Shown one piece after another: positions 50,755 to 58,531 of a stretch of DNA of 64,000 bases. How positions within the stretch are numbered: the first letter of the stretch is position 1; each line of letters starts with the position of its first letter. The position numbers were made by a program, and so were the translations under genes. The stretch covers positions 372,001 to 436,000 of the forward strand of contig NZ_JAPWKB010000013.1 of NCBI RefSeq assembly GCF_028283785.1, read 5' to 3'. Source of the stretch: Paraburkholderia sp. (GTDB taxonomy: Bacteria > Pseudomonadota > Gammaproteobacteria > Burkholderiales > Burkholderiaceae). The notes below the pieces were generated by a model. It was given only the letters and a program-made list of their open reading frames with translations. It did no database searches and was not told where the DNA came from.

Positions 50755-52323
50755 TCAGTGCGCCTGCGACGTATCCGCAACCCGCGTGGGTTTTGGCGCG
50801 AACCACACAGCCAGCGCGGCGAACACGAAACAGCATCCCGCTATCGTGAACAACTGATTGGTCGCCAGCATGACAGCCTGCGATTGAACGATCGTGCTGA
50901 TCTGCCCTTGCGCCTGCGCCGCACTAAGCCCCGAATGCGTCAAGGTGTTCGCGTAGTGCCCGGCCTGATCGACCAGACCCGCCAGTTCCGCGCGGTCGTA
51001 CTTGGTCTTGTCTTCCCACGACGTATTGACGAGCGAGGTTGCAATCGCCCCGCCAAAGGTCCGGCAAAAGCTCATCAGACCCGCCGCCGACGCCGTTTCC
51101 GCCTCATCGACGCTGGCGAGCGCGAGGCCCGTCAGCGGCACGAAGAAGAACGGCAGCCCAAGACCTTGCAACAGCAACGGAAACGCGACTTGCCAGAACG
51201 TCATGTCGGTATTCGCGTGAGTGCGCAGCAACGTGATCGCGCCGAGCCACATCACGCCCGCGAACACCAGCCAGCGGCCATCGAATTTCGACGCCATTTT
51301 CGCCGCGAGCGGCGCGACCATCACCGCGAGGATGCCGGTCATCGCGGTCGCGCAGCCGGCCCAGGTCGCGGTGTAGTCCATGTAGTTCTGCAACCACAAC
51401 GGCGTCAGCACGGTTGCACCGAAAAACGCGCCGAACGCCAGCGTGATCGTCACGACGCTCGCGCTGAAACCGCGATGCCGGAACACGCGCAGATCCACGA
51501 CCGGATGACGGTCGGTCAATTCCCAGATCAGGAACGACGCGAAACCGATCGCCGCAATCACGGCCAGCACCCAGATCATCGGCGACGCGAACCAGTCCTG
51601 GTCCTTGCCTTCGTCGAGCAGAATCTGCAACGCCGCCACCCACACGACCAGCAACGCGAGTCCGACCGTATCGATCGGCACCCGCATCAGCTTCGTTTCG
51701 TAGCGCTTGAGCAAACGCCAGCCGAGGTATCCGCAGATCAGTGCAACCGGCACGTTGATATAGAAGATGTACGCCCAATGCATCCGGTCGCAGATCACGC
51801 CGCCGAGAATCGGACCCATCACCGGCGCGATCAGCGTGGTCATACTCCACATGCCGATCGCGGCGGCCGCCTTCTCTTTTGGAAAAATTCGCAGCAGCAG
51901 CGTTTGCGACAGCGGCATCAGCGGACCACCCGCCAGCCCTTGAAACACACGGAACAGCACCAGCATGCCGAGCGAACTCGCCATCCCGCATAGCGCCGAA
52001 CACAGGCCGAACAGGATCAGCGACGTGATGAACACGCGCACCGTGCCGAACCGGCTGGCCAGCCAACCGGTCAGCGGCACGGTGATCGCTTCGGCCACCG
52101 CGTACGACGTGATCACGTACGTGCCCTGACTCGACGATGCGCCGAGCGCCCCGGCGATGGTCGGCACCGACACGTTCGCGATGGTCGTATCGAGCACCGC
52201 GACGAAATTGGCGGCAGCCAGCAAAAGCGCCGCGCCGACCAGCATGCCGCCGCTCAACGGCGGCAACGGAATATCGGGCATCCGGCCGGCTTGCGCCGGT
52301 CGCACCGCTTGACTCGATGACAT
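50755..52323 (-). CDS. EmrB-like DHA2 MFS drug exporter
   Basis: 522-residue, 14-helix inner-membrane antiporter. Typical elements are helix 1 AAANFVAVLDTTIANVSVPT, the loop GWLASRFGTVRVFITSLILF and the helix-5 motif APVMGPILGGVICDRMHWAYIFYINVPVAL (in parts). It forms a tripartite pump with the EmrA-like and NodT-like genes immediately upstream. The start at 52323 leaves a 13-base gap to emrA; the ATG at 52365 would overlap emrA by 29 bases. Its final residues end the operon. Confidence 0.92.
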   Translation of the reverse strand: MSSSQAVRPAQAGRMPDIPLPPLSGGMLVGAALLLAAANFVAVLDTTIANVSVPTIAGALGASSSQGTYVITSYAVAEAITVPLTGWLASRFGTVRVFITSLILFGLCSALCGMASSLGMLVLFRVFQGLAGGPLMPLSQTLLLRIFPKEKAAAAIGMWSMTTLIAPVMGPILGGVICDRMHWAYIFYINVPVALICGYLGWRLLKRYETKLMRVPIDTVGLALLVVWVAALQILLDEGKDQDWFASPMIWVLAVIAAIGFASFLIWELTDRHPVVDLRVFRHRGFSASVVTITLAFGAFFGATVLTPLWLQNYMDYTATWAGCATAMTGILAVMVAPLAAKMASKFDGRWLVFAGVMWLGAITLLRTHANTDMTFWQVAFPLLLQGLGLPFFFVPLTGLALASVDEAETASAAGLMSFCRTFGGAIATSLVNTSWEDKTKYDRAELAGLVDQAGHYANTLTHSGLSAAQAQGQISTIVQSQAVMLATNQLFTIAGCCFVFAALAVWFAPKPTRVADTSQAH

Positions 52324-52336
52324 GATCGGCGCGGCC

Positions 52337-53518
52337 TCAGTGTGCGGATGCGGCGTCGTCGCCACGGGTGTCGATGGTCGCTTCCATCGACAGCCCGACG
52401 CCGATCGGATGCGCGCGCAAGTCGGCCGGATCGATCGCGACGCGCACCGGCAGACGTTGCACGACCTTGATCCAGTTGCCCGTCGCGTTTTGCGCGGGAA
52501 TCATCGCGAACGCCGAACCTGCACCGCCCGCGAGCCCTTCCACCTTACCGCGATACACGACCTTGCTGCCGTAAAGATCGGAGGTCAGTTCGACCGCTTG
52601 ACCGACCCGCACGTTGTCGAGTTGCACTTCCTTGAAGTTCGCATCGACGTGCACCGAATCGACCGGCACCACCGACAGCAACGACGCGCCCGGTTCGACG
52701 CGCTGTCCGACCTGCACCTGGCGCTTCGCCACCACGCCGTCCACCGGCGCGCGCAACACCGTGCGTTGCAGATCGACGCGCGCCTGATCCCGCTTCGCCC
52801 GTGCAAGCAGCACTTCGGGATTGGTATCGACCGTCGTGTCGGCGATCAGCACCTTGTTCGCATCGAGCGAGCCAATTGCGGCCGCACGGCTCGCTTTCGC
52901 CTGCAATGCCGACGCGCGCGCCGCTTCGAGCGCAGCCTTCGCGCTCGCGAACGTGGTCTGCGCGTTGCTCACTTCTTCGCCCGACACCGAACCGGAATGC
53001 GCGAGTGCCTCGCGGCGTTTCAGATCGATCGACGCACGATCGAAGTCGGCTTGTGCGGATGCAATCTGCGCGGCCATCCGCATTTCGTCGGCGGCACGCG
53101 CATCGACCTGCGCGCTGAGTCCAGCGTCGTTCGCCAGATAGCCGCGCACCTTGCGCTCGGCGCTGCCGACTTCCGCTTCCGCCTGTGCAAGCGCGAGTTT
53201 CGCGTCGGTGTCGTCGATCACGACCAGCACGTCGCCTTTGCGGACATGCTGCGTATCGACCGCTTCGACCTTCTGCACGATGCCGCTGACCGACGGCGTG
53301 ATCGACGCGATTTCGGCTGCGGTGTAAGCGTTATCGGTCGATACATAGCGCGACCCGATGAAATGCCAGTAGCTCGCATACGCCAGCCCTGCGATCACGA
53401 CGACGCCGCCCAGCAGCGCGAACAGTTTCTTGCGTTTCGACGACGGCGCGGCGTCGCTATCGACCGGATGCGCGGGAGCGATCGATCCATCGACCGTGGT
53501 GGATTGAAGTTGAGACAT
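52337..53518 (-). CDS. EmrA-like membrane-fusion protein (HlyD family)
   Basis: 393-residue periplasmic adaptor. There is one N-terminal transmembrane helix (about 32-52, LFALLGGVVVIAGLAYASYW). The biotinyl-lipoyl half-motif STDNAYTAAEIASITPSVSGIV is followed by a long Ala/Glu-rich coiled-coil hairpin (about 105-210). The second lipoyl half is VLRAPVDGVVAKRQVQVGQRV, and the beta-barrel end VRVAIDPADLRAHPIGVG. It bridges the EmrB-like exporter with the NodT outer-membrane channel; gaps to both neighbours are under 20 bases. Confidence 0.94.
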   Translation of the reverse strand: MSQLQSTTVDGSIAPAHPVDSDAAPSSKRKKLFALLGGVVVIAGLAYASYWHFIGSRYVSTDNAYTAAEIASITPSVSGIVQKVEAVDTQHVRKGDVLVVIDDTDAKLALAQAEAEVGSAERKVRGYLANDAGLSAQVDARAADEMRMAAQIASAQADFDRASIDLKRREALAHSGSVSGEEVSNAQTTFASAKAALEAARASALQAKASRAAAIGSLDANKVLIADTTVDTNPEVLLARAKRDQARVDLQRTVLRAPVDGVVAKRQVQVGQRVEPGASLLSVVPVDSVHVDANFKEVQLDNVRVGQAVELTSDLYGSKVVYRGKVEGLAGGAGSAFAMIPAQNATGNWIKVVQRLPVRVAIDPADLRAHPIGVGLSMEATIDTRGDDAASAH

Positions 53519-53536
53519 GAGGTTCGGTCCTTGAGA

Positions 53537-55138
53537 TCAGCTTTGCGTGTTCTGGGTCGTGTTGCGGGTCGTGTTCCGGCTATCGCCTGCGGCGGATGCG
53601 CGAGGCTGAACGTCCGACAGATAACCGCCGCCGAGCGCGCGCACCAGCGACACGTCGAGCGAGAACGTGCGCGCCTGGATATCCGCGAGTTGACGTTGCG
53701 CGGCGATCAGCGTGTCGGCGGCGCTCAATACGTCGAGATAGCCGGACAAGCCGCCCTGATAGCGCTGGACGGCGACCTGATGCGCCTGCGCGGCGGCGTC
53801 GTACGACGCTTGCGTGGCTTGCAGACGGTCGGTCAGCGCGCGTTTGCTGACGGCGACATCGGCGACGTCGTGCAGCGCCTTGGTCAGCGTTTCGTCGTAA
53901 TTCGCGACCGCTTCGTCGTAGTTGGCGCGTGCACCGCGCAACTCGCCGCGCAACCGTCCGCCATTGAAAATCGGCAGCGTCACGGCCGGACCGAAGTTGC
54001 CGACCAGCGAACCCGACTTCGTCAGCATGTTCAAACCGAGCGACTGAAAGCCGATCATCGCGCCGAGGTTCACGTTCGGGTAGAAACCCGCCTGCGCGAC
54101 ATCGATCCGCTTGGCCGCGGCTTCGGCGCGCAAACGCGCAATCACCACGTCCGGACGACGTCCGAGCAGACCGAGCGCCAGATGGGCGGGCATCGCCGCC
54201 GGCTGCGCCAGATCGACGACCGGACGAGCGATCTGCAAGCCGCGATCCGGGCCTGCGCCCATCAGCGCGGCGATCCGGTTACGCGCGAGTCCGATCGATT
54301 CGTCGATCGCGTACAGGTCGGCTTGCGCGCTTTGCTGCTTCGACTCGGCCTGCTTGACGCCGGCCTGCGTTTCCAGCCCGTTCGCGAAACGCTCGGCAAA
54401 CAGATGCGCCGATTGCGTGCGCACTTTCACGGCAGCATCGGCGCTGTCGCGTTCGGCATACAGACGTGCGAGGTCGGCGTACGCATCGGCAATCGACGCG
54501 GCCAGCACCATGCGCGCCTGCGCAGCGTCGGCGCGTGCCGCGTCGAGCTCCGACGTCGCCGCAGCCAGCGCCGCACGATTCTTGCCCCAAAAATCGATTT
54601 CGTAGCTGAAATTCAACTCAGCCGTGCCGTAGGGACGCCAGCCATGCGGCACGTAAGCCGCCGGAAAACCGTTGTTGTAACTTTGCTTTTCCTTCTCGAC
54701 CTGCCCTTGCGCGCTGATTTCCGGCAACAACGCCGCGCCCGCCTGCTGCGCGGAAGCCTCCGCGTTATTCAGACGCGCCTGCGCGGCCGCGAGTGTCGGC
54801 TCGCCGTTCAACGCTTCTGCGATCAGCCCGTTCAACTGCGGATCGTTGTAGCGCAGCCACCATTGTTCGGTCGGCCATGCGACGTCGCCGGCCGTTTGCC
54901 CTGTGCTCCTGGCCGCGCCCGACGCATCGAAACTCTGCCCCGTCTGATAGCTGCCGATCGCTTTCGGCACCGGCTTTTGCGGCATGTCCGGCAATTGTGC
55001 GCATGCGCTTGCCAGCATCGCTACGACGATTCCGGCAGCCAGCGCGCCCCGTCCTGCAACAGGCGCGCGCACGCTGCCCGTCTCACGCACCCCGATTCCT
55101 GCGGTCTGTTCCACGTTGTCGTTCTCGTTTATAACCAT
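53537..55138 (-). CDS. Outer-membrane efflux lipoprotein (NodT/OprM family)
   Basis: 533 residues. After a long N-region comes a hydrophobic segment and the lipobox ASAC (Cys about 46, ALAAGIVVAMLASACAQLPD). Two OEP repeats follow (about 90-290 and 300-500) with the hallmark WWLRYNDPQLNGLIAEAL, FSYEIDFWGKNRA and LGLLGRRPDVVIARLRAEAAAKRI. It forms the TolC-like trimeric channel of the pump. First gene of the operon. The predicted transcription start falls at its ATG, so translation is leaderless or begins slightly downstream. A low-complexity Asn/Thr tail (NTTRNTTQNTQS) ends the protein. Confidence 0.93.
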   Translation of the reverse strand: MVINENDNVEQTAGIGVRETGSVRAPVAGRGALAAGIVVAMLASACAQLPDMPQKPVPKAIGSYQTGQSFDASGAARSTGQTAGDVAWPTEQWWLRYNDPQLNGLIAEALNGEPTLAAAQARLNNAEASAQQAGAALLPEISAQGQVEKEKQSYNNGFPAAYVPHGWRPYGTAELNFSYEIDFWGKNRAALAAATSELDAARADAAQARMVLAASIADAYADLARLYAERDSADAAVKVRTQSAHLFAERFANGLETQAGVKQAESKQQSAQADLYAIDESIGLARNRIAALMGAGPDRGLQIARPVVDLAQPAAMPAHLALGLLGRRPDVVIARLRAEAAAKRIDVAQAGFYPNVNLGAMIGFQSLGLNMLTKSGSLVGNFGPAVTLPIFNGGRLRGELRGARANYDEAVANYDETLTKALHDVADVAVSKRALTDRLQATQASYDAAAQAHQVAVQRYQGGLSGYLDVLSAADTLIAAQRQLADIQARTFSLDVSLVRALGGGYLSDVQPRASAAGDSRNTTRNTTQNTQS

Positions 55139-55145
55139 ACCGTAC

Positions 55146-55175
55146 AGTTTAGTTAATCGGGCAAAATGCTGTCAA
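55146..55175 (-). promoter_or_regulatory. Strong sigma-70 promoter of the efflux operon
   Basis: On the minus strand: perfect -35 TTGACA (55170-55175), 18 bases, -10 TAAACT (55146-55151). The implied transcription start is at about 55138-55140, the position of the first gene's ATG. Confidence 0.75.
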
Positions 55176-55179
55176 CGAA

Positions 55180-55201
55180 AATTGAACCGACGAGTTCAGT
55201 T
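55180..55201. promoter_or_regulatory. Probable TetR operator of the efflux divergon
   Basis: AATTGAAC-N6-GTTCAGTT is an 8-bp inverted repeat with one mismatch. It abuts the efflux -35 and covers the -35 of the tetR promoter, so one bound dimer could block both divergent promoters. Confidence 0.7.
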
Positions 55202-55211
55202 TTGATAAAAT
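55182..55211 (+). promoter_or_regulatory. Promoter of the efflux regulator tetR
   Basis: TTGAAC (55182-55187), 18 bases, TAAAAT (55206-55211), giving a start about 90 bases before the tetR ATG. It overlaps the operator, consistent with autoregulation. Confidence 0.65.
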
Positions 55212-55310
55212 CGGACGATCCGTCGAGGATTGAGCAATCGACGGCAAGTTCGGCGCCGCGCCCGTGGCAGCGCGCCCGGCCCGTCTCGCAGAACCGTAGA
55301 AAGGCCCGCG

Positions 55311-55928
55311 ATGAGAAAGAAAACGGAAGAAAAACGCCAGGCAATCGTGGATGCCGCGTTCGAGGTATTCAGTGAAGTCGGTTTCGAACAGGCTTCGATG
55401 TCCGAGATCGCGGCACGCGTCGGCGGATCGAAAGCCACGCTGTACGGCTATTTCGAATCGAAGGAAGAGATGTTCTTCGAGGTGATGATCGAATCCGCCG
55501 CCGACGAAGTGAAGGCCGCGTTCGCGTTGCTCAAGATCTCGGTGCCCGCGCGCGACACGCTGACTGCCTTCGGCAAGCACTATCTGATGGCGATCCTGAA
55601 GCCGCAACTGCTGTCGGTGCGGCGTCTGGCGAACCATGAAGGCGGACGCTCGCCGCTCGGCGCGCTGTTCTACGAACGCGGTCCGAAAGTCGGCTGGCTG
55701 ATGGTCGCTGAATACGTGCAGCAAGCGATCGCCGCCGGTCAACTGCGCGAATGCAACGTGACGGTCGCGACCGCGCATCTGCGCGCGTTGTACGAAGCGG
55801 AATTGCTGGAACTGTGTCTGCTCGGCGTGAGCGTCGATACGTCCACACGCAATATCTCCAAGGTGGTCCAGCGCGCGGTGGATGTGTTCATGGCCGCCTA
55901 CGGCGTCGCGCCTGCCGCAGACGCTTAG
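55311..55928 (+). CDS. TetR-family repressor of the adjacent efflux operon
   Basis: 205 residues. The N-terminal HTH (about 10-55: AIVDAAFEVFSEVGFEQASMSEIAARVGGSKATLYGYFESKEEMF, read in parts) is followed by an AcrR-type helical effector domain (PF14246-like: ILKPQLLSVRRLANHEGGR). The ATG at 55311 has AAAGG upstream; the in-frame extension to 55230 is promoter DNA. It is divergent from the nodT-emrA-emrB operon with a shared operator, the standard layout for a drug-responsive repressor. Confidence 0.92.
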   Translation: MRKKTEEKRQAIVDAAFEVFSEVGFEQASMSEIAARVGGSKATLYGYFESKEEMFFEVMIESAADEVKAAFALLKISVPARDTLTAFGKHYLMAILKPQLLSVRRLANHEGGRSPLGALFYERGPKVGWLMVAEYVQQAIAAGQLRECNVTVATAHLRALYEAELLELCLLGVSVDTSTRNISKVVQRAVDVFMAAYGVAPAADA

Positions 55929-56022
55929 GTCCTACGACACTCAGGCACACACACGCGGGAGGCGGCGCTGAAAAATGATGGGTTTCCGTCAGATGCGCCC
56001 ACCGTCCGGATTCGATGCCAGG

Positions 56023-56034
56023 TTCCATATGGAA
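56023..56034. promoter_or_regulatory. Perfect palindrome upstream of the PhyH-family gene
   Basis: TTCCATATGGAA, 12-bp perfect palindrome, 47 bases upstream of the -35. A half copy (TTCCATAT) recurs at 56041-56048. Candidate operator or activator site, for example for an IclR-type regulator. Confidence 0.5.
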
Positions 56035-56058
56035 TGAAAATTCCATATTTATCAATCG

Positions 56059-56074
56059 TGCAATTTACATTGCA
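56059..56074. promoter_or_regulatory. Inverted repeat overlapping the -35 of the PhyH promoter
   Basis: TGCAAT-TTAC-ATTGCA, a perfect 6-bp inverted repeat that shares bases with the -35 box at 56070. The position suits a repressor. Confidence 0.55.
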
Positions 56075-56098
56075 AGCAATCCGAACGTCTCTTATATT
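56070..56098 (+). promoter_or_regulatory. Near-consensus sigma-70 promoter of the PhyH-family gene
   Basis: TTGCAA (56070-56075), exactly 17 bases, TATATT (56093-56098), 51 bases before the GTG start. Confidence 0.75.
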
Positions 56099-56149
56099 GG
56101 GAACAACGCCGCCTGCTTCGATAACGCGGCGATCGTTCAGGAGACGAAC

Positions 56150-57004
56150 GTGAACAGCATCGATGCAGTTTCCGCTACGCCGCAGACCATCGTCGCGGCA
56201 CTCACCGACGGTCCCGGCGCGATCCGGATTCGCGGCGCGTTCAGCGCAGATCAGATTGCCGACGCACGGCGCGTCGTGATGGCGCATTCGGAAGACCGCG
56301 CGCAAACCGTCACGCATTTTCAGGGGCAAGCGGCGGAAGATCAGCGCTTGCATCTGCAACGACGCGTGTGGAATCTGCTCGCGAAAGGCGCGGTATTTTC
56401 AGCGATGAGCGAGCATCCGCTGATCGTCGATGCGATGCGGCTTTTTCTCGGCGCGGATTTCATCATGGGCTCGATCGCGGCGAATCGCATCCTGCCGGGC
56501 GGCCCTGGACAGGAACCGCATATCGACTACCCGTACTGGGATCTGCACGCGCCCGACACCTTTCCGCTCGGCATCAATTCGAGCTTTCCGCTCAACGCGC
56601 AAGTGACGATACCGCTCGATCCGTTTACGCCCGAAACCGGCGCCACGGCTTTCGTGCCGCATACGCAGCATGCGCTGCGCTATCCGGGCGAAGCGGACGC
56701 GTTCTATGAACGGTGCGAACGAATGGAAGCCGAACCGGGCGACGTGGTGATTTTCTTCGGCGCGACGTGGCATTGCGCGATGCCGAATCGCAGCGACCGC
56801 GACCGCAGCGCGGTGCTGATCCAGTATTTGCCGAAATTCGTGAAGCCGATGGAAGATTTGCGCGCGATGGTCGGCGAAGGCTTCGTGCAACGCGCCAGTC
56901 CGACCATGCGTCAGTTGCTCGGAATGAATTTTCCGTATCCGCAGAATCTGGACGCGATCGAGAGCGCGCGTAACGCGGAAGGACGCAAAGGCGCAATGCG
57001 GTGA
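56150..57004 (+). CDS. Phytanoyl-CoA dioxygenase (PhyH) family Fe(II)/2-oxoglutarate oxygenase
   Basis: 284 residues. The jelly-roll 2-oxoglutarate oxygenase core shows the iron triad His124-x-Asp126 (EPHIDYPYWD) and His208 (TWHCAMPN), with Arg in RDRSAVLIQY for 2-oxoglutarate. It hydroxylates or halogenates an unknown small molecule. The start is GTG with GGAG six bases upstream; an in-frame ATG at 56015 precedes the promoter and is rejected. It is followed by a TonB-receptor remnant and then a uronate dehydrogenase; no direct operon partner, so the substrate is not indicated. Confidence 0.85.
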   Translation: MNSIDAVSATPQTIVAALTDGPGAIRIRGAFSADQIADARRVVMAHSEDRAQTVTHFQGQAAEDQRLHLQRRVWNLLAKGAVFSAMSEHPLIVDAMRLFLGADFIMGSIAANRILPGGPGQEPHIDYPYWDLHAPDTFPLGINSSFPLNAQVTIPLDPFTPETGATAFVPHTQHALRYPGEADAFYERCERMEAEPGDVVIFFGATWHCAMPNRSDRDRSAVLIQYLPKFVKPMEDLRAMVGEGFVQRASPTMRQLLGMNFPYPQNLDAIESARNAEGRKGAMR

Positions 57005-57049
57005 GGCGCGCTTGATGCGATAGCGCGCCTCACTCGACAATGTTGCCTG

Positions 57050-57310
57050 GAACCGCGTTCGCATGCCGACCATCACGCTGCGCCCGCCTTCCGGCGCGAT
57101 GTCACGCACCACCGAACTGGCGTAGCGAATCTCCTCATTGGTCAGATTGCCGCCGCGCACGTACGCCATCCAGTCGGTCGATCCAACGTGGAATTTGCAC
57201 GTGAGAATCAAACCGGGCGACGTGTACCCCGCCGTCGGCAAGTCGTCATCAGGCACGCGGTGCTGGCTCCATGCGTGCACCACCCGCGCGCGCGCCGAAT
57301 CGGCCATCGC
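57050..57310 (-). pseudogene. C-terminal remnant of a TonB-dependent receptor
   Basis: About 87 codons on the minus strand read like the last barrel strands of a TonB-dependent receptor. The run WMAYVRGGNLTNEEIRYASS is followed by RDIAPEGGRSVMVGMRTRF, the normal receptor ending. Upstream, VVHAWSQHRVPDDDLPTAGYTSP fits the preceding strand and turn. The expected stop after the terminal Phe is absent, and the remaining 600 or so residues (plug, most of the barrel) are missing. It sits in the 57005-57624 gap between PhyH and udh; the rest of that gap (57311-57624) appears to be the udh promoter region. It is decayed, with no likely function. Confidence 0.75.
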
Positions 57311-57624
57311 CGTCTTCCAACAAAAACCGCTGCCTTGCAGCCTGCGACGCCTCCTTCCCTACCCAAACTCTCGCGCAATGTTGTACGACGTCCTATCAAT
57401 AAAGTCGTCAAAACTGGAGCGCAACGCGTAGAGATTCGCGATTGTTACCCGTTTATCTACGGGTAAATGCCTAATTGAAATTAAGCTCGGCATCGAAGAT
57501 AGTACGTCATCATACGACTTGCTCAAGTCGCGGCCTCTGCCGTTCAGCATGGAGACATCCGGTTTGCGCCGCTTGCACACGTGCCCCACGCGCACCCAAG
57601 GCCGCAATGCTGTAAAGGAAACCG

Positions 57625-58449
57625 ATGAAAAAGATTGCCCTCAGTGGCGCCGGCGGCCAGCTCGGCACCGTGGTTCGAAGCGCGATGCTCAAGCGCGGCG
57701 TTGCATTGCGCTCGGCGGGCGGCATGAAGCCGCTCGTGCCGCTCGTCGATGGTGAAGATGTGATGAATGGCGATCTGTCCGATCCGGCCGTGGTCGATCG
57801 CCTGCTCGACGGCGTCGATGTGCTGATCCACTTCGCCGGCACCAGCGTCGAGCGTCCGTTGCCGGAGATCATCGACAACAACCTGCGCGCGCTAGTCGAA
57901 GTATATGAAGGCGCGCGTCGTCACGGCGTGCGCCGGATCGTGTTCGCGAGCTCGAATCACGCGATCGGCATGTATCCGGTCACCGAGAAACTCTCGCTCG
58001 ATTGCGAACTGCGCCCCGACGGCTTTTACGGCCTGAGCAAGGCGTGGGGCGAATCGCTGGCGCGCATGTATTGGGACAAACACGGTATCGAAAGCATTTG
58101 CGTGCGGATCGGCAGCTGCGTCGAACGCCCGACCGAGCCGCGCCATTTGAGCACCTGGTTCGGTCATCAGGATCTGATGCATTTCCTCGACCGCTGCGTC
58201 GTCGCGGAAAACATCGGCTTTATGGCGATCTGGGGCGTGTCGGCGAACACGCGCAGCTGGTGGGACAACAGCGGCGCCGAACGGCTCGGCTATCAGCCGA
58301 CGCAAGACGCCGAAGCTTGGGCGACGGAGATCCTCGCCGGCCCGAACCCGCTCGACGCGCTCGGCCAGCGCTTCCAGGGCGGCAGCTTCGTCGGACTGAG
58401 CTACACGCGCGACGACCGCGACGCCCCCGCCTCGCTTCAAGCCAGCTGA
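57625..58449 (+). CDS. udh: Uronate dehydrogenase (NAD-dependent, SDR/epimerase fold)
   Basis: 274 residues, the expected size. It oxidises D-galacturonate/D-glucuronate to the aldarolactone in the oxidative hexuronate pathway. The Rossmann start KIALSGAGGQLGTVVRSAML is intact. Active-site Tyr135-x3-Lys139 (YGLSKAWGE), the Ser in FASSNHAIG and the Udh-specific segment RIGSCVERPTEPRHLSTWFG are all present. The start has an AAGGAAACCG-type site. It is followed after 82 bases by a hexuronate-type MFS gene, forming an uptake-oxidation pair. Lactonase and aldarate dehydratase genes are not in the window. Confidence 0.92.
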   Translation: MKKIALSGAGGQLGTVVRSAMLKRGVALRSAGGMKPLVPLVDGEDVMNGDLSDPAVVDRLLDGVDVLIHFAGTSVERPLPEIIDNNLRALVEVYEGARRHGVRRIVFASSNHAIGMYPVTEKLSLDCELRPDGFYGLSKAWGESLARMYWDKHGIESICVRIGSCVERPTEPRHLSTWFGHQDLMHFLDRCVVAENIGFMAIWGVSANTRSWWDNSGAERLGYQPTQDAEAWATEILAGPNPLDALGQRFQGGSFVGLSYTRDDRDAPASLQAS

Positions 58450-58531
58450 CCGGCCGCAGCGCCACACATCACACGCATCACACACGATCGAACATCACAG
58501 CATCAAGAGTAAACGACGAGGAGACGACGTC

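Noticed and set aside
52322..55156. A 944-codon open frame on the plus strand opposite the EmrA and NodT genes
   Set aside because: It mirrors two well-supported genes and has Arg/His-rich composition typical of the complement of high-GC coding DNA; no domain is recognisable.
57359..57607. An 82-codon minus-strand frame upstream of udh
   Set aside because: Composition is not impossible for a protein, but it has no ribosome site and no recognisable family. It covers the udh promoter region with its inverted sites.
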